DNA of 33,304 bases, taken from Ruminococcus sp. Its GTDB lineage: Bacteria; Bacillota; Clostridia; Oscillospirales; Acutalibacteraceae. The stretch lies in NCBI GenBank assembly GCA_017481885.1, contig JAFUOM010000036.1:1-33304 (forward strand), given 5' to 3'. The notes beneath the pieces were generated by a model. It was given only the letters and a program-made list of their open reading frames with translations. It was not told the DNA's origin and searched no databases. How positions within the stretch are numbered: the first letter of the stretch is position 1; each line of letters starts with the position of its first letter. A program made the translations under genes and the position numbers. Positions 1 to 8,681 of the stretch are shown here, piece by piece.

Positions 1-2
1 AA

Positions 3-1466
3 GAAGGTTTAAAACATGAAGTTTTAAATGCTAAAAACCATGAAAAAGAAGCAGAAATAATTGCGCAAGCAGGTAAATTTGGCGCTATTACAATTGCTAC
101 AAATATGGCTGGTCGTGGTACCGATATCGTGCTCGGCGGTAACGCAGAGTTTATGGCAAAGTCAGCTATGAGAAAAGACGGCTTCGAGGACGAAATGATT
201 GAAGAGGCTACTTCTTTTGCTGAAACAGATGACAAGGAAATCCTTGCAGCAAGAAAAGTGTATTCTGAATATCACGACAAATTCAAGGCTGAAATCAGCG
301 TTGAAGCTGAAAAAGTAAGAGAAGCAGGCGGTCTTTACATCATCGGCACAGAGCGTCACGAATCGCGTCGAATTGATAACCAGCTCAGAGGTCGTTCAGG
401 ACGACAGGGCGACCCTGGTAAGAGCCGATTCTTCCTTTCTTGTGAAGATGACTTGATGCGTATTTTCGGTGGCGACAGAATGGGTATGATGCTCGAAAAA
501 ATGAAGGTCGAGGAAACAATGCCTATCGAAAACGCTATGCTTTCAAATATTATCGAGAGCTCACAGCAGAAGGTTGAGTCACGTAACTTTGCAATCCGTA
601 AGAGCGTTCTTGACTATGACGATGTTCTTAACAAACAGCGTGAGATTATTTACACTCAGCGTAATCAGGTGTTAAATGGCGAAAATATCCACGATACAGT
701 TGTCAAGATGGTCGAAGATACTATCAAGAATAACGTTAATATGTACTTAGGTTCTGACATCGACAAGGATAACTGGAACCTTTCAGGTCTTAACGATTTC
801 TACAGAGGTTGGCTCGTAACTGACGATAACAAGTTCAGCTTTACAACAGAAGAGCTTGAGAAAACCGATAAGGAAGACATTATCAAGATTCTCACAGACC
901 GTGCTATGGCTCTGTACGATGAAAACGAGTCGCTCTTTGACGATGACACAATGCGCGAGATGGAGCGTGTTTACTTACTTAAGAGCGTTGACACATACTG
1001 GATGGAGCATATCGACAATATGGAACAGTTAAAGCAGGGCATCAGACTGCGTGCTTATGGTCAGCGTGATCCGGTTGTTGAGTACAGACTCGAAGGTTTT
1101 GATATGTTCGACGAGATGATTGAGTCAATCCGTCAGGATACAACAAAGCTTATTTTAGTTGCTCCAAAGCGTGTTCTTGAAATCCAGCGCAGACAGGCTG
1201 AAATTGAGCGTCAGCGCAAAGAGATGGAAGAAAAGGCAGCAGCCGCACATCAGGTAATATTAGGCAACGGCGAAAAGTCTGAAAAGCCAAACGCTGTGAC
1301 ACTTTCATTAAAGCGTGAGCAGGTTGCAAAGCCTGTTGAACCTGCAGGCGACGGCACAATGAGCACTAACCGCACTGTTGTTAAGAAAAACAAAATCGGC
1401 AGAAATGACCCTTGTCCTTGTGGTAGTGGCAAAAAGTACAAAAAGTGCTGTGGCAGAGATGCGTAA
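3..1466 (+). CDS. secA: SecA preprotein translocase ATPase, C-terminal part (5' end outside window)
   Basis: SecA is the cytoplasmic ATPase that drives secretory proteins through SecYEG. The reading frame is open from base 3, before the first ATG at 105, so the gene starts upstream of the window. Visible parts are the second-nucleotide-binding-domain motif MAGRGTDIVLGG, the GGLYIIGTERHESRRID..LRGRSGRQGDPG block, the helical scaffold/wing region (about residues 150-380 counted from base 105), and a C-terminal zinc-binding SEC-C tail, CPCGSGKKYKKCCG, that binds SecB or ribosomes in relatives. A rho-independent terminator follows directly. The family assignment is unambiguous; only the missing N-terminus limits the entry. 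Confidence 0.97.
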   Translation, partial: EGLKHEVLNAKNHEKEAEIIAQAGKFGAITIATNMAGRGTDIVLGGNAEFMAKSAMRKDGFEDEMIEEATSFAETDDKEILAARKVYSEYHDKFKAEISVEAEKVREAGGLYIIGTERHESRRIDNQLRGRSGRQGDPGKSRFFLSCEDDLMRIFGGDRMGMMLEKMKVEETMPIENAMLSNIIESSQQKVESRNFAIRKSVLDYDDVLNKQREIIYTQRNQVLNGENIHDTVVKMVEDTIKNNVNMYLGSDIDKDNWNLSGLNDFYRGWLVTDDNKFSFTTEELEKTDKEDIIKILTDRAMALYDENESLFDDDTMREMERVYLLKSVDTYWMEHIDNMEQLKQGIRLRAYGQRDPVVEYRLEGFDMFDEMIESIRQDTTKLILVAPKRVLEIQRRQAEIERQRKEMEEKAAAAHQVILGNGEKSEKPNAVTLSLKREQVAKPVEPAGDGTMSTNRTVVKKNKIGRNDPCPCGSGKKYKKCCGRDA

Positions 1467-1480
1467 TTAAATATTGATTT

Positions 1481-1517
1481 AAACCTGCAGGGTTAAAACC
1501 TTGCAGGTTTATTTTTT
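1481..1517 (+). terminator. Rho-independent terminator of secA
   Basis: AAACCTGCA pairs with TGCAGGTTT around a short GC-containing loop, followed by a run of T. It lies 15 bases after the secA stop codon and separates secA from the gltX promoter. Confidence 0.85.
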
Positions 1518-1524
1518 GCAGATA

Positions 1525-1553
1525 TTGAAAATGTGAGCATATGGTGGTATAAT
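1525..1553 (+). promoter_or_regulatory. Sigma-A promoter of gltX-glnS
   Basis: TTGAAA, a 17-base spacer, then TATAAT, with an extended -10 TGG directly before the -10 box. It sits just after the secA terminator and about 35 bases before the gltX start. Confidence 0.8.
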
Positions 1554-1588
1554 AACTCTGAATTTGTTTATGATGGGAGAATGTGACT

Positions 1589-3037
1589 ATGAGTAAGGTC
1601 AGAACAAGATTTGCACCATCTCCAACAGGATTTATGCACGTTGGTAATCTGCGTACCGCTTTGTACGAGTACCTTGTTGCTAAATCTCTCGATGGTGTGT
1701 TTGTTTTAAGAATTGAAGATACCGACAGAGAGCGTCTTGTTGAGGGTGCTGTCGACGTTATTTACAACACTATGAAAACCGCAGGACTTATCCACGACGA
1801 AGGCCCTGACAAGGGTGGTGAGTATGGTCCGTACGTACAGTCTGAGCGTAAAGATATGTATCTGCCATACGCTGAGCAACTCATTAAAGAGGGCAAGGCG
1901 TACCGCTGTTTCTGTACAAAAGACAGACTCGAAGAAGTGCAGAACTCAACTGTTGGCGGTGGCTACGACAGACATTGCAGAGATCTTCCACAAGAGGAAA
2001 TCGACAGACTTTTAGCTGAAGGTACACCATACGTTATCCGTCAAAAGATGCCTATAGAGGGCGAGACAAAGTTTGTTGACGCTGTTTTTGGTGAGATTAC
2101 TGTTGATAACTCAGAGTTACAAGACCAGATTCTTATCAAGGCTGACGGTTACCCGACTTACAACTTCGCTAACGTTATCGACGACCACACAATGGGTATC
2201 ACTCACGTTGTTCGCGGTAGCGAGTATCTTTCTTCAACTCCAAAGTATAATCTGCTTTACGAAGCATTCGGTTGGGAAATCCCAACATATATTCACTTGC
2301 CACTTATCAACGGTAAAAACGACGATGGCACAGTTTCAAAGCTAAGTAAGCGTCACGGTTCAACAGGCTTTGAGGATTTAATCGCTGAGGGTTATTTGCC
2401 GGAAGCTATCATCAACTATATCGCACTTTTAGGTTGGTGCCCAAAGGATAATCAGGAAATTTTCACACTAGACGAGCTTTGCAAAGTGTTTGATATCTCC
2501 GGTATCTCAAAGTCACCATCTGTATTTGACTATGATAAGCTTGACTGGTTCAACGCTGAGTACATCCGCAAGATGAGTGTTGAGGAGTTTGCAAAAGTTG
2601 CTGACCCATACTTTACACAGGCTTTGGGTGACAGTGACATCGACCGCATCAAGTTAGCAGGCATTTTACAGCAGAGAACAGTAAAGCTCACTGACATCCC
2701 TGCAACAATCGACTTTTTCAAAGAGCTTCCACAGTATGACAAAGAGCTGTTTGTCAACAAGAAGAGCAAGACTAACCTTGAAAACGCTCCAGTAATGCTC
2801 AAGGCAGTTTATGATAAATTATCAGCTCTTGAGAGCTTTGATCACGATTCAATTCACGATGCACTTATTAACCTTGCAACTGAGCTTGAGGTTAAAAACG
2901 GCACAGTTATGTGGCCTGCACGTATTGCTGTTGCAGGTAAGCAGGTAACTCCTGGCGGTGCTATCGAGATTATCGAAATCTTGGGCAGAGAAGAGTCCTT
3001 AAGACGTATGCAAATCGGTCTTGAAAAACTTGCTTAA
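1589..3037 (+). CDS. gltX: Glutamyl-tRNA synthetase
   Basis: Cytoplasmic class I synthetase charging tRNA-Glu (482 aa). The HIGH-type signature is HVGN at residues 17-20 after FAPSPTG, and the KMSKS-type loop is KLSKR at about 251-255. A CFC...YDRHC cluster near residue 110 resembles the zinc site of bacterial GluRS. The ATG at 1589 is preferred over an in-frame GTG at 1583, because GGGAGA (1575-1580) is 8 bases from the ATG but only 2 from the GTG. glnS follows 33 bases downstream without a terminator, so the two are probably co-transcribed. Because a GlnRS is present, this enzyme may be the discriminating type, but the sequence alone does not prove it. Confidence 0.96.
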   Translation: MSKVRTRFAPSPTGFMHVGNLRTALYEYLVAKSLDGVFVLRIEDTDRERLVEGAVDVIYNTMKTAGLIHDEGPDKGGEYGPYVQSERKDMYLPYAEQLIKEGKAYRCFCTKDRLEEVQNSTVGGGYDRHCRDLPQEEIDRLLAEGTPYVIRQKMPIEGETKFVDAVFGEITVDNSELQDQILIKADGYPTYNFANVIDDHTMGITHVVRGSEYLSSTPKYNLLYEAFGWEIPTYIHLPLINGKNDDGTVSKLSKRHGSTGFEDLIAEGYLPEAIINYIALLGWCPKDNQEIFTLDELCKVFDISGISKSPSVFDYDKLDWFNAEYIRKMSVEEFAKVADPYFTQALGDSDIDRIKLAGILQQRTVKLTDIPATIDFFKELPQYDKELFVNKKSKTNLENAPVMLKAVYDKLSALESFDHDSIHDALINLATELEVKNGTVMWPARIAVAGKQVTPGGAIEIIEILGREESLRRMQIGLEKLA

Positions 3038-3070
3038 TTTGCAATTACACTTAACAAAGAAGGTTTATAT

Positions 3071-4762
3071 ATGACAGAAGAAATCAAGAATATTACTGAA
3101 AAAGAAGAGGGTAGCTCTAACTTTATCCATACTTTTGTTACTCAGGATATTGCAGAGGGCGGACAGTATTACGGTAAAACTGTACACACTCGTTTTCCTC
3201 CTGAGCCAAACGGCTATCTTCACATTGGTCACGCTAAAGCTATATGCATTGACTTTGGCACAGCAGAAAAGTTCAACGGTATGTGCAACCTGAGAATGGA
3301 CGACACTAACCCTACCAAGGAAGATGTAGAGTACGTTGATGCTATCAAAGAGGATATTGCTTGGCTTGGTTTTACTTGGGATGACAGATTCTACTATGCT
3401 TCCGAGTATTTTGACAAGATGTACGAGGGTGCTGTAGAGCTTATTAAAAAAGGCTTGGCTTACGTTTGTGAGCTTAATGCTGAGCAGATGAGAGAGTACA
3501 GAGGTGACCTTTCAACTCCTGCAAAAAGCCCATTCAGAGACAGACCAATTGAAGAGAGCTTAGACCTTTTCGAAAGAATGAAAAACGGCGAGTTCGAAGA
3601 CGGCAGAATGACTCTGCGTGCTAAGATTGACTTGGCATCAGGCAACTTCAATATGCGTGACCCTGTAATCTACAGAATCAACCGCATCCGTCATCATAGA
3701 ACTGGCGACAAGTGGTGCATTTACCCAATGTACGACTTTGCTCATCCTATCGAAGACGCTATGGAGGGTATCACACACTCACTTTGTTCGCTCGAGTTTG
3801 AAGACCACAGACCACTTTACGACTGGGTTATTGATAATGTTACTCTTCCAGCTAAACCACGTCAGATTGAGTTTGCTCGTCTTGGTATCAACAACACAGT
3901 TATGTCAAAGCGTAAGCTTAGAGCTTTAGTTGAAGAAAACTACGTAAGCGGTTGGGACGACCCTAGAATGCCAACTCTCTGTGGTTTAAGAAGACGTGGT
4001 TACACACCAAAGTCTATCCGTAACTTCTGTGAGCGTATCGGCGTTTCAAAGGTTAATTCAACTGTTGAGTATGGTTTCCTTGAGCATTGCTTAAGAGAAG
4101 ACCTTAACGAAACAGCACAGCGTGTTATGGTTGTGCTTGACCCTATCAAGCTTGTTATCACAAACTATGAAGAGGGCAAATCTGAGCAGTTCGAGGTTGA
4201 AAACAACCCTAATTGCGAAGCAGACGGCAAGAGAATGATTACTTTCTCACGTGAGTGCTACATCGAGCGTGACGACTTTATGGAAGAGCCAATCAAGAAG
4301 TACCAGAGACTTTACCCTGGTAACGAGGTTAGACTCAAATCAGCTTACATTGTAAAGTGCACAGGCTGTGAAAAGGACGAAAACGGCAACGTTACTACTG
4401 TTTACGCTGAGTATGACCCTGAAACTAGAGGTGGCAACACACCGGACGGCAGAAAGGTTAGAGGTACAATCCACTGGGTTGATGCCAACAACTATGTTGA
4501 TGCTACTGTTAACCTTTACGATAACCTCTTTACTGTAAGCGATCCTGAAAGTGGCGACCGTAACTTCCTCGATTTCTTAAACCCTGAGTCACTTGTTGTT
4601 AAAACAGGCTGTAAGGCTGAAAAGGGTATTGAGAATTACGAAGTTCCTGCGAACTTCCAGTTTATGCGTCAGGGCTACTTCTGTCTTGACAAGGACTCAA
4701 CAAAGGATAACATCGTGTTCAACCGAAGCGTTGGCCTTAAAGACGGTTTCAACAAAAAATAA
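3071..4762 (+). CDS. glnS: Glutaminyl-tRNA synthetase
   Basis: Class I synthetase charging tRNA-Gln directly (563 aa, normal family length). HIGH is intact at residues 51-54 after [10 protein letters not shown], and the KMSKS loop is MSKRK at 278-282. The C-terminal half carries the two anticodon-binding beta-barrels of GlnRS (for example [13 protein letters not shown]). The start has AAGAAGG about 8 bases upstream. It is second in the gltX-glnS unit and ends at a strong bidirectional terminator. Many Firmicutes lack GlnRS and make Gln-tRNA by the GatCAB amidotransferase; a GlnRS here fits Clostridia lineages that acquired it. Confidence 0.96.
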   Translation: MTEEIKNITEKEEGSSNFIHTFVTQDIAEGGQYYGKTVHTRFPPEPNGYLHIGHAKAICIDFGTAEKFNGMCNLRMDDTNPTKEDVEYVDAIKEDIAWLGFTWDDRFYYASEYFDKMYEGAVELIKKGLAYVCELNAEQMREYRGDLSTPAKSPFRDRPIEESLDLFERMKNGEFEDGRMTLRAKIDLASGNFNMRDPVIYRINRIRHHRTGDKWCIYPMYDFAHPIEDAMEGITHSLCSLEFEDHRPLYDWVIDNVTLPAKPRQIEFARLGINNTVMSKRKLRALVEENYVSGWDDPRMPTLCGLRRRGYTPKSIRNFCERIGVSKVNSTVEYGFLEHCLREDLNETAQRVMVVLDPIKLVITNYEEGKSEQFEVENNPNCEADGKRMITFSRECYIERDDFMEEPIKKYQRLYPGNEVRLKSAYIVKCTGCEKDENGNVTTVYAEYDPETRGGNTPDGRKVRGTIHWVDANNYVDATVNLYDNLFTVSDPESGDRNFLDFLNPESLVVKTGCKAEKGIENYEVPANFQFMRQGYFCLDKDSTKDNIVFNRSVGLKDGFNKK

Positions 4763-4780
4763 CTGAATATAAAATAAGAA

Positions 4781-4810
4781 GGAGCAGAGATTTTTCTCTG
4801 CTCCTTTTGT
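4781..4810. terminator. Bidirectional terminator between glnS and the GNAT gene
   Basis: Perfect 10-bp stem GGAGCAGAGA / TCTCTGCTCC with a TTTT loop, and T-rich sequence on the exit side in both directions. It lies between convergent genes ending at 4762 (plus) and 4825 (minus). Confidence 0.88.
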
Positions 4811-4824
4811 GTTTATGGTTAGTA

Positions 4825-5637
4825 TTAACTTTTGATAAGATGAACGTTTCCGATAAGCTCAAATCCAGCTTTCTTAAATGTTGACACAGCACTGCGGTTA
4901 CCATTGTTGGCGTATAGCATAAGCGTAGTGTCAGCTTTTTGGTGCATAACTGAACTTATGTTTGTCACAAGCGTGCCGTAGCCGTTGTTTCTTTGTGATT
5001 GTTTTGTTGCAACTGAACGAATTGACGAACAATTATCTGTGTCGTTGCTGATAACGCAAACTGAAATTATTTCGCTGTTTTTAAGCAGAAGATAGACGTT
5101 GAGTTTGGTGAATTTCTTTACCATACGTTCGGCCTTTTCTTCACTCCAATGGAATTCATCTTTGAGTTCCATATAAAAACCGAGAAGTTTGTCGAAGAAC
5201 TTCTTGTTGTATTTTAGCACGGTAATATCATCGTTTTGGAGTGTTGATTTTGGAGAGAATACATATGTTCCCAACGAGTATTCACTTTTCACCTGATAAT
5301 CAAGCTCGTTGCTTACAAGTGCGTACATATCAGAAAAAATCTGTGCAATCTGCGGTTTAGTGAAAAATTCAAGGCCTTGAACATTGAATTCTTTCACCAC
5401 TTTTGCGATGTTTGCAACGATGTCTACGTTGGTACTGGTTTCGTTATCAGTCCATATCCATACGCTTTTATTATCCTTTTTGCGACAGACGATAACGTGC
5501 TTTTCATCTGAGTAAAACTCAGTGGATTCGTCCTGTCTTGCGTTATCGATATAGTTGAAAACCAACCTGTCCTCAAGAAAGTCTGGCCTTTCAAAAATAT
5601 CATCATTTGCAGATATACGTGTAATCTCAGTGCTCAT
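4825..5637 (-). CDS. GNAT-family N-acetyltransferase, substrate unknown
   Basis: A 270-aa protein whose C-terminal half is a GNAT fold. The acetyl-CoA-binding motif A is QRNNGYG at residues 215-221 after a beta-strand IRSVAT, and motif B is at 242-262 (YANNGNRSAV...KKAGFELIG). The N-terminal half (about 1-135) looks like a second degenerate GNAT-like lobe, as in tandem GNAT proteins such as the FR47 type. AAGGAGG lies 7 bases before the ATG. It is the last gene of the minus-strand unit, 36 bases after the threonine synthase-like gene. The natural acceptor cannot be read from the sequence; by position it may act on an amine or amino acid handled by the two PLP enzymes. Confidence 0.8.
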   Translation of the reverse strand: MSTEITRISANDDIFERPDFLEDRLVFNYIDNARQDESTEFYSDEKHVIVCRKKDNKSVWIWTDNETSTNVDIVANIAKVVKEFNVQGLEFFTKPQIAQIFSDMYALVSNELDYQVKSEYSLGTYVFSPKSTLQNDDITVLKYNKKFFDKLLGFYMELKDEFHWSEEKAERMVKKFTKLNVYLLLKNSEIISVCVISNDTDNCSSIRSVATKQSQRNNGYGTLVTNISSVMHQKADTTLMLYANNGNRSAVSTFKKAGFELIGNVHLIKS

Positions 5638-5673
5638 ATAAGCCTCCTTGAATAAATTCAGGAAATTTAAGAA

Positions 5674-6918
5674 TTATTCAACTGTGATACCGAGCTTTGC
5701 AAATTCGCTTTCAAACTCAGCCAAATCGTTTTTGGAATAAACAGGTGACGGACAGTTAGCTATTGCACTTTCAATGTCTTTCAAGCCGTTGCCTGTAACA
5801 ACAGAAACAACTGTTGCGTCACTTTCGATAAGACCTTCTGCACAGAGCTTTCTAAGACCTGCTGTAGCAGTAACGCCAGCTGGTTCACCAAACACACCGC
5901 ACTCTTTTGCCAAGAAACGCTGAGCATCTCTGATTTCGTCATCAGTAACATTAACTGTGATGCCGTTTGAGTCGATGATTGCGTTGATAGCTTTGTCAGG
6001 ATTGCGTGGTACACCAACAGCAATTGAGTCAGCGTAGGTGTTTTCTTCCTGTGGAGTCCAGTTGTTTGTCTTGTTAGCTGCCGCAACGTTAATTGGACAG
6101 CATCCGCTTGCCTGAACAGAAATCAGACGTGGGATTTTGTCGATAAGACCGACTTTGTACATATCGTAAAGACCCTTGTAAACGCCTGCGATTGTGCATC
6201 CGTCACCAACAGAGATTGCAACATAGTCAGGAGCGTTGAAGTCGAGCTGTTCGATAATCTCTAAAGAAACTGTCTTCTTGCCTTCGCTAAGATATGGGTT
6301 GATAGCGGCATTTCTGTTGTACCAGCCGTACTTGTCAATAGCAGATTTTGAAAGCTCAAAGGTTTCTTCGTATGTGCCCTTAACTGCTGTGAGGTTCGCG
6401 CCGAACATCATCAGCTGAGCGATTTTGCCCTTTGGTGCACGCTCAGGAACGAAGATGTATGTCTTAAGTCCTGCGGCAGCGGCGTTACCAGCGAGTGAGG
6501 AAGCGGCGTTGCCTGTTGAAGAACAAGCAATTGTTTCATATCCTGCTTCAATTGCCTTTGTGACAGCCATTGCGGATGCTCTGTCTTTTAATGAAGATGT
6601 TGGGTTAACGCCGTCATCCTTGATGTAGAGCTTTTTGATGCCGAGCATCTTTGCAACCTTATCAGATTCGTAGAGTGGTGAGTTGCCAACTCTTAAACCC
6701 TTTGGAGTTGTGTCTTCTTCAATCGGAAGAAGCTCACGGTATCTCCACATTGTTTCGTCCTCACGATTCTTGAGGACATCTTTGTTGAAGATTGTTTTAA
6801 TATAATCGTAGTCGTAAATTACGTCAAGTATTCCACCACACTCGCAAGTTGTTGCATCAGCAGTAGCTTCGTAAGTCTTGCCGCATTTTACGCACTGTAA
6901 GTATTTTACATTTTTCAT
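5674..6918 (-). CDS. Threonine synthase-like PLP enzyme with N-terminal zinc ribbon
   Basis: PLP-dependent fold-type II protein (414 aa). Residues 1-30 form a zinc ribbon (C9, C12, C25, C27). NPTSSLKDR at 105-113 supplies the PLP lysine (K111), SSTGN at 133-137 binds the cofactor phosphate, and GDGCTIAGV and GEPAGVTATAGL match threonine synthases. In that family the reaction is O-phosphohomoserine to threonine. Here it is 10 bases downstream of another fold-type II PLP gene and is followed by a GNAT gene, with no homoserine pathway genes nearby. Its ribosome binding site AAGGGTG overlaps the stop region of the upstream gene, suggesting translational coupling. Threonine synthase is the best family name, but a different beta-replacement or elimination role in the neighbouring ygeYW context is possible. 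Confidence 0.85.
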   Translation of the reverse strand: MKNVKYLQCVKCGKTYEATADATTCECGGILDVIYDYDYIKTIFNKDVLKNREDETMWRYRELLPIEEDTTPKGLRVGNSPLYESDKVAKMLGIKKLYIKDDGVNPTSSLKDRASAMAVTKAIEAGYETIACSSTGNAASSLAGNAAAAGLKTYIFVPERAPKGKIAQLMMFGANLTAVKGTYEETFELSKSAIDKYGWYNRNAAINPYLSEGKKTVSLEIIEQLDFNAPDYVAISVGDGCTIAGVYKGLYDMYKVGLIDKIPRLISVQASGCCPINVAAANKTNNWTPQEENTYADSIAVGVPRNPDKAINAIIDSNGITVNVTDDEIRDAQRFLAKECGVFGEPAGVTATAGLRKLCAEGLIESDATVVSVVTGNGLKDIESAIANCPSPVYSKNDLAEFESEFAKLGITVE

Positions 6919-6928
6919 AGTTTCACCC

Positions 6929-8404
6929 TTACAGAGTCTTTAAGAGACCAACCTCTTCGTTGAACTGGTCGATGAGTTCGTCGAGCTCTTCGCACTGCTT
7001 GTGAACCTTATCCCAAGTGTTTTCTGTATCGTACCATAAAGCGTCGAGCTCTTCAACAGTTCTGCCCTGCTGTTCAACCCATGTGTAGTACTTGAGGTTG
7101 TGAACACGCTTTCTGTCAGCATATGTAAGCTCAATGAGGTTGTCGGTTTTAAGACCGAGCATATGGAGCTTGTGGTCGATTTCAGCCTCTTTGAGGTTGT
7201 ATTCACCGTGCATCTCGTTGAGCTCAGTAATTCTTGACTGGTACATATCAGCACTGTCAGTGAGAACTGTAGCAACAACATCGTGCTCTGTGAATTCGTA
7301 GTATTTAGCCATCTTGATACAGCAAAGGATGTTAGCAATACCGGAAATACCAAGCCAAGAGAGCTTTTCGACAAACTCTTTGTCAAGACCGAGGTCGTTG
7401 ATGAGATATGCCTTACCGTCCTCTGTGTTGAAGAGTCTTAAGAGTCTCTGGCTGTCTTCGTCGTCAATTGCGATAGCCATATCTGTATTCTTAACGTTGT
7501 GGATGAATGGGATGTGTTTGTCGCCGATACCCTCAATTCTGTGACCGCCGAAGCCGTTGTTTAAGATAGTTGGACACTGGAGGGCTTCGCCAACGCCGAG
7601 TTTCATAGTTGGGTAGTAGTCTTTTAAGTAGTCACCACTGCTCATTGTACCTGCTGAACCTGATGTGAAGCAAGCACCAGCGAGCTTGTCACCAGGGCGT
7701 TTGATAGCCTCGAATACAGTAGCAAGACCGTGACCTGTAACGTTGTAGTGCCAAAGTGGGTTACCCATTTCTTCAAACTGATTGAAAATCATAACATCGT
7801 CACGCTGTTTGAGTTCCCATGTTTTGTCGAAGATTTCCTTAACGTTTGACTCACAACCAGGAGTTGCGATAATTTCACCGGCAACAGCTTTAAGCCAGTC
7901 AAAACGCTCCTTGCTCATTTCAGCAGGGAGGATTGCGATTGAATCGCAAGCGAGTAAGTTAGAGTTGAACGCACCGCCACGGCAGTAGTTACCTGTGGAT
8001 GGCCATACAGCCTTGTGTACAGTTGCGTCAAACTGACCTGTAACAAGACGTGGTGCTAAGCATCCAAAGGATGCACCAACCTTGTGGCAACCTGTTGGGA
8101 ACCATTTGCCAACCATAGCAAAGATTCTTGCCTTAACGCCTGTGAGCTCACTTGGAAGCTCAATGTAGTTAGGAACATCCTGAAACAGACCGCCTGTTTC
8201 TTTAGCTTCGTTTTTCCATGTGATTCTGAAAAGGTTAACAGGGTCTAAATCCCACAGACCTGTTTTGCTTAACTTTTCCTTGATTTACTCAGGAATAAGC
8301 TCAGGGTTCTGCATCTGCTTGATTGTTGGGATAATGATGTTATTTTCTCTTGCTTTTTCAATGTTGTGCTTAAGACCAAGCTCGTTGATTTTAAAATCAA
8401 TCAT
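6929..8404 (-). pseudogene. PLP-dependent fold-type II enzyme interrupted by an in-frame TAA at codon 40
   Basis: The frame from an ATG at 8404 (preceded by TGGAGG at 8 bases) runs 491 codons to 6929 with one stop, TAA at 8287-8285, in the context IPE-stop-IKEKLS. A single base change from GAA or AAA would explain it. After the stop the frame is clean. PTGCHKVGASFG supplies the likely PLP lysine (K108), PSTGN at 135-139 the phosphate loop, and TSGSAGTMSSG and NGFGGHRIEGIG are glycine-rich loops. The family resembles proteins named pyridoxal-5-phosphate-dependent protein subunit beta; I know no established reaction. The next in-frame ATG (8116) would give 395 aa that still contain K108 but lack 96 N-terminal residues and a good ribosome binding site. 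First gene of the minus-strand unit, divergent from ygeY. Confidence 0.75.
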
Positions 8405-8681
8405 TGTAAATACCTCCAGTCTGCATCGCTTTTACTATAGTGAAATCACGTAATTAAAGGTGGTTTTGCTATATCGGTGCAGTAAAAATTACGGGTCGTT
8501 TTTGACCATACATATATAGTAATACAACAGAAATCACATTTCAATATTTTTTTGTATCTAAAATTTGAATTTTTGTTTGACACAAATGCAACTTGCGGTA
8601 TAATGTTATTAAGTAGAGTTTACTTTTTGTATATGATTACTAAATGCGTATTTTAAGCTTTAAAGAGAGGAGCTTTTTGTT
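8405..8681. promoter_or_regulatory. Divergent intergenic region between the PLP gene and ygeY
   Basis: On the plus strand a clear sigma-A promoter serves ygeY (listed separately). Toward the minus-strand gene there is a TGGAGG ribosome binding site and a near-palindrome TTTTACTATAGTGAAA at 8430-8445, which could be an operator or part of a promoter. No convincing -35 box or purine-riboswitch core was found. Confidence 0.5.
8577..8604 (+). promoter_or_regulatory. Sigma-A promoter of ygeY-ygeW
   Basis: Consensus TTGACA, 16-base spacer, consensus TATAAT. The leader to the ygeY ATG is about 70 bases and ends with the ribosome binding site GAGAGGAG. Confidence 0.82.

Noticed and set aside
1583-1588. 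GTG start for gltX
   Set aside because: It lies 2 bases from the ribosome binding site; the ATG at 1589 has correct spacing and matches the usual N-terminus.
8116-8118. ATG at 8116 as the true start of the PLP enzyme
   Set aside because: It would discard a coding-like upstream segment that has a proper ribosome binding site at 8404; kept only as a possible secondary start.
8285-8287. Selenocysteine or pyrrolysine recoding in the PLP gene, suggested by the selenium-linked YgeY/YgeW neighbours
   Set aside because: The codon is TAA; known insertion systems read TGA or TAG. A nonsense mutation or sequencing error is simpler.
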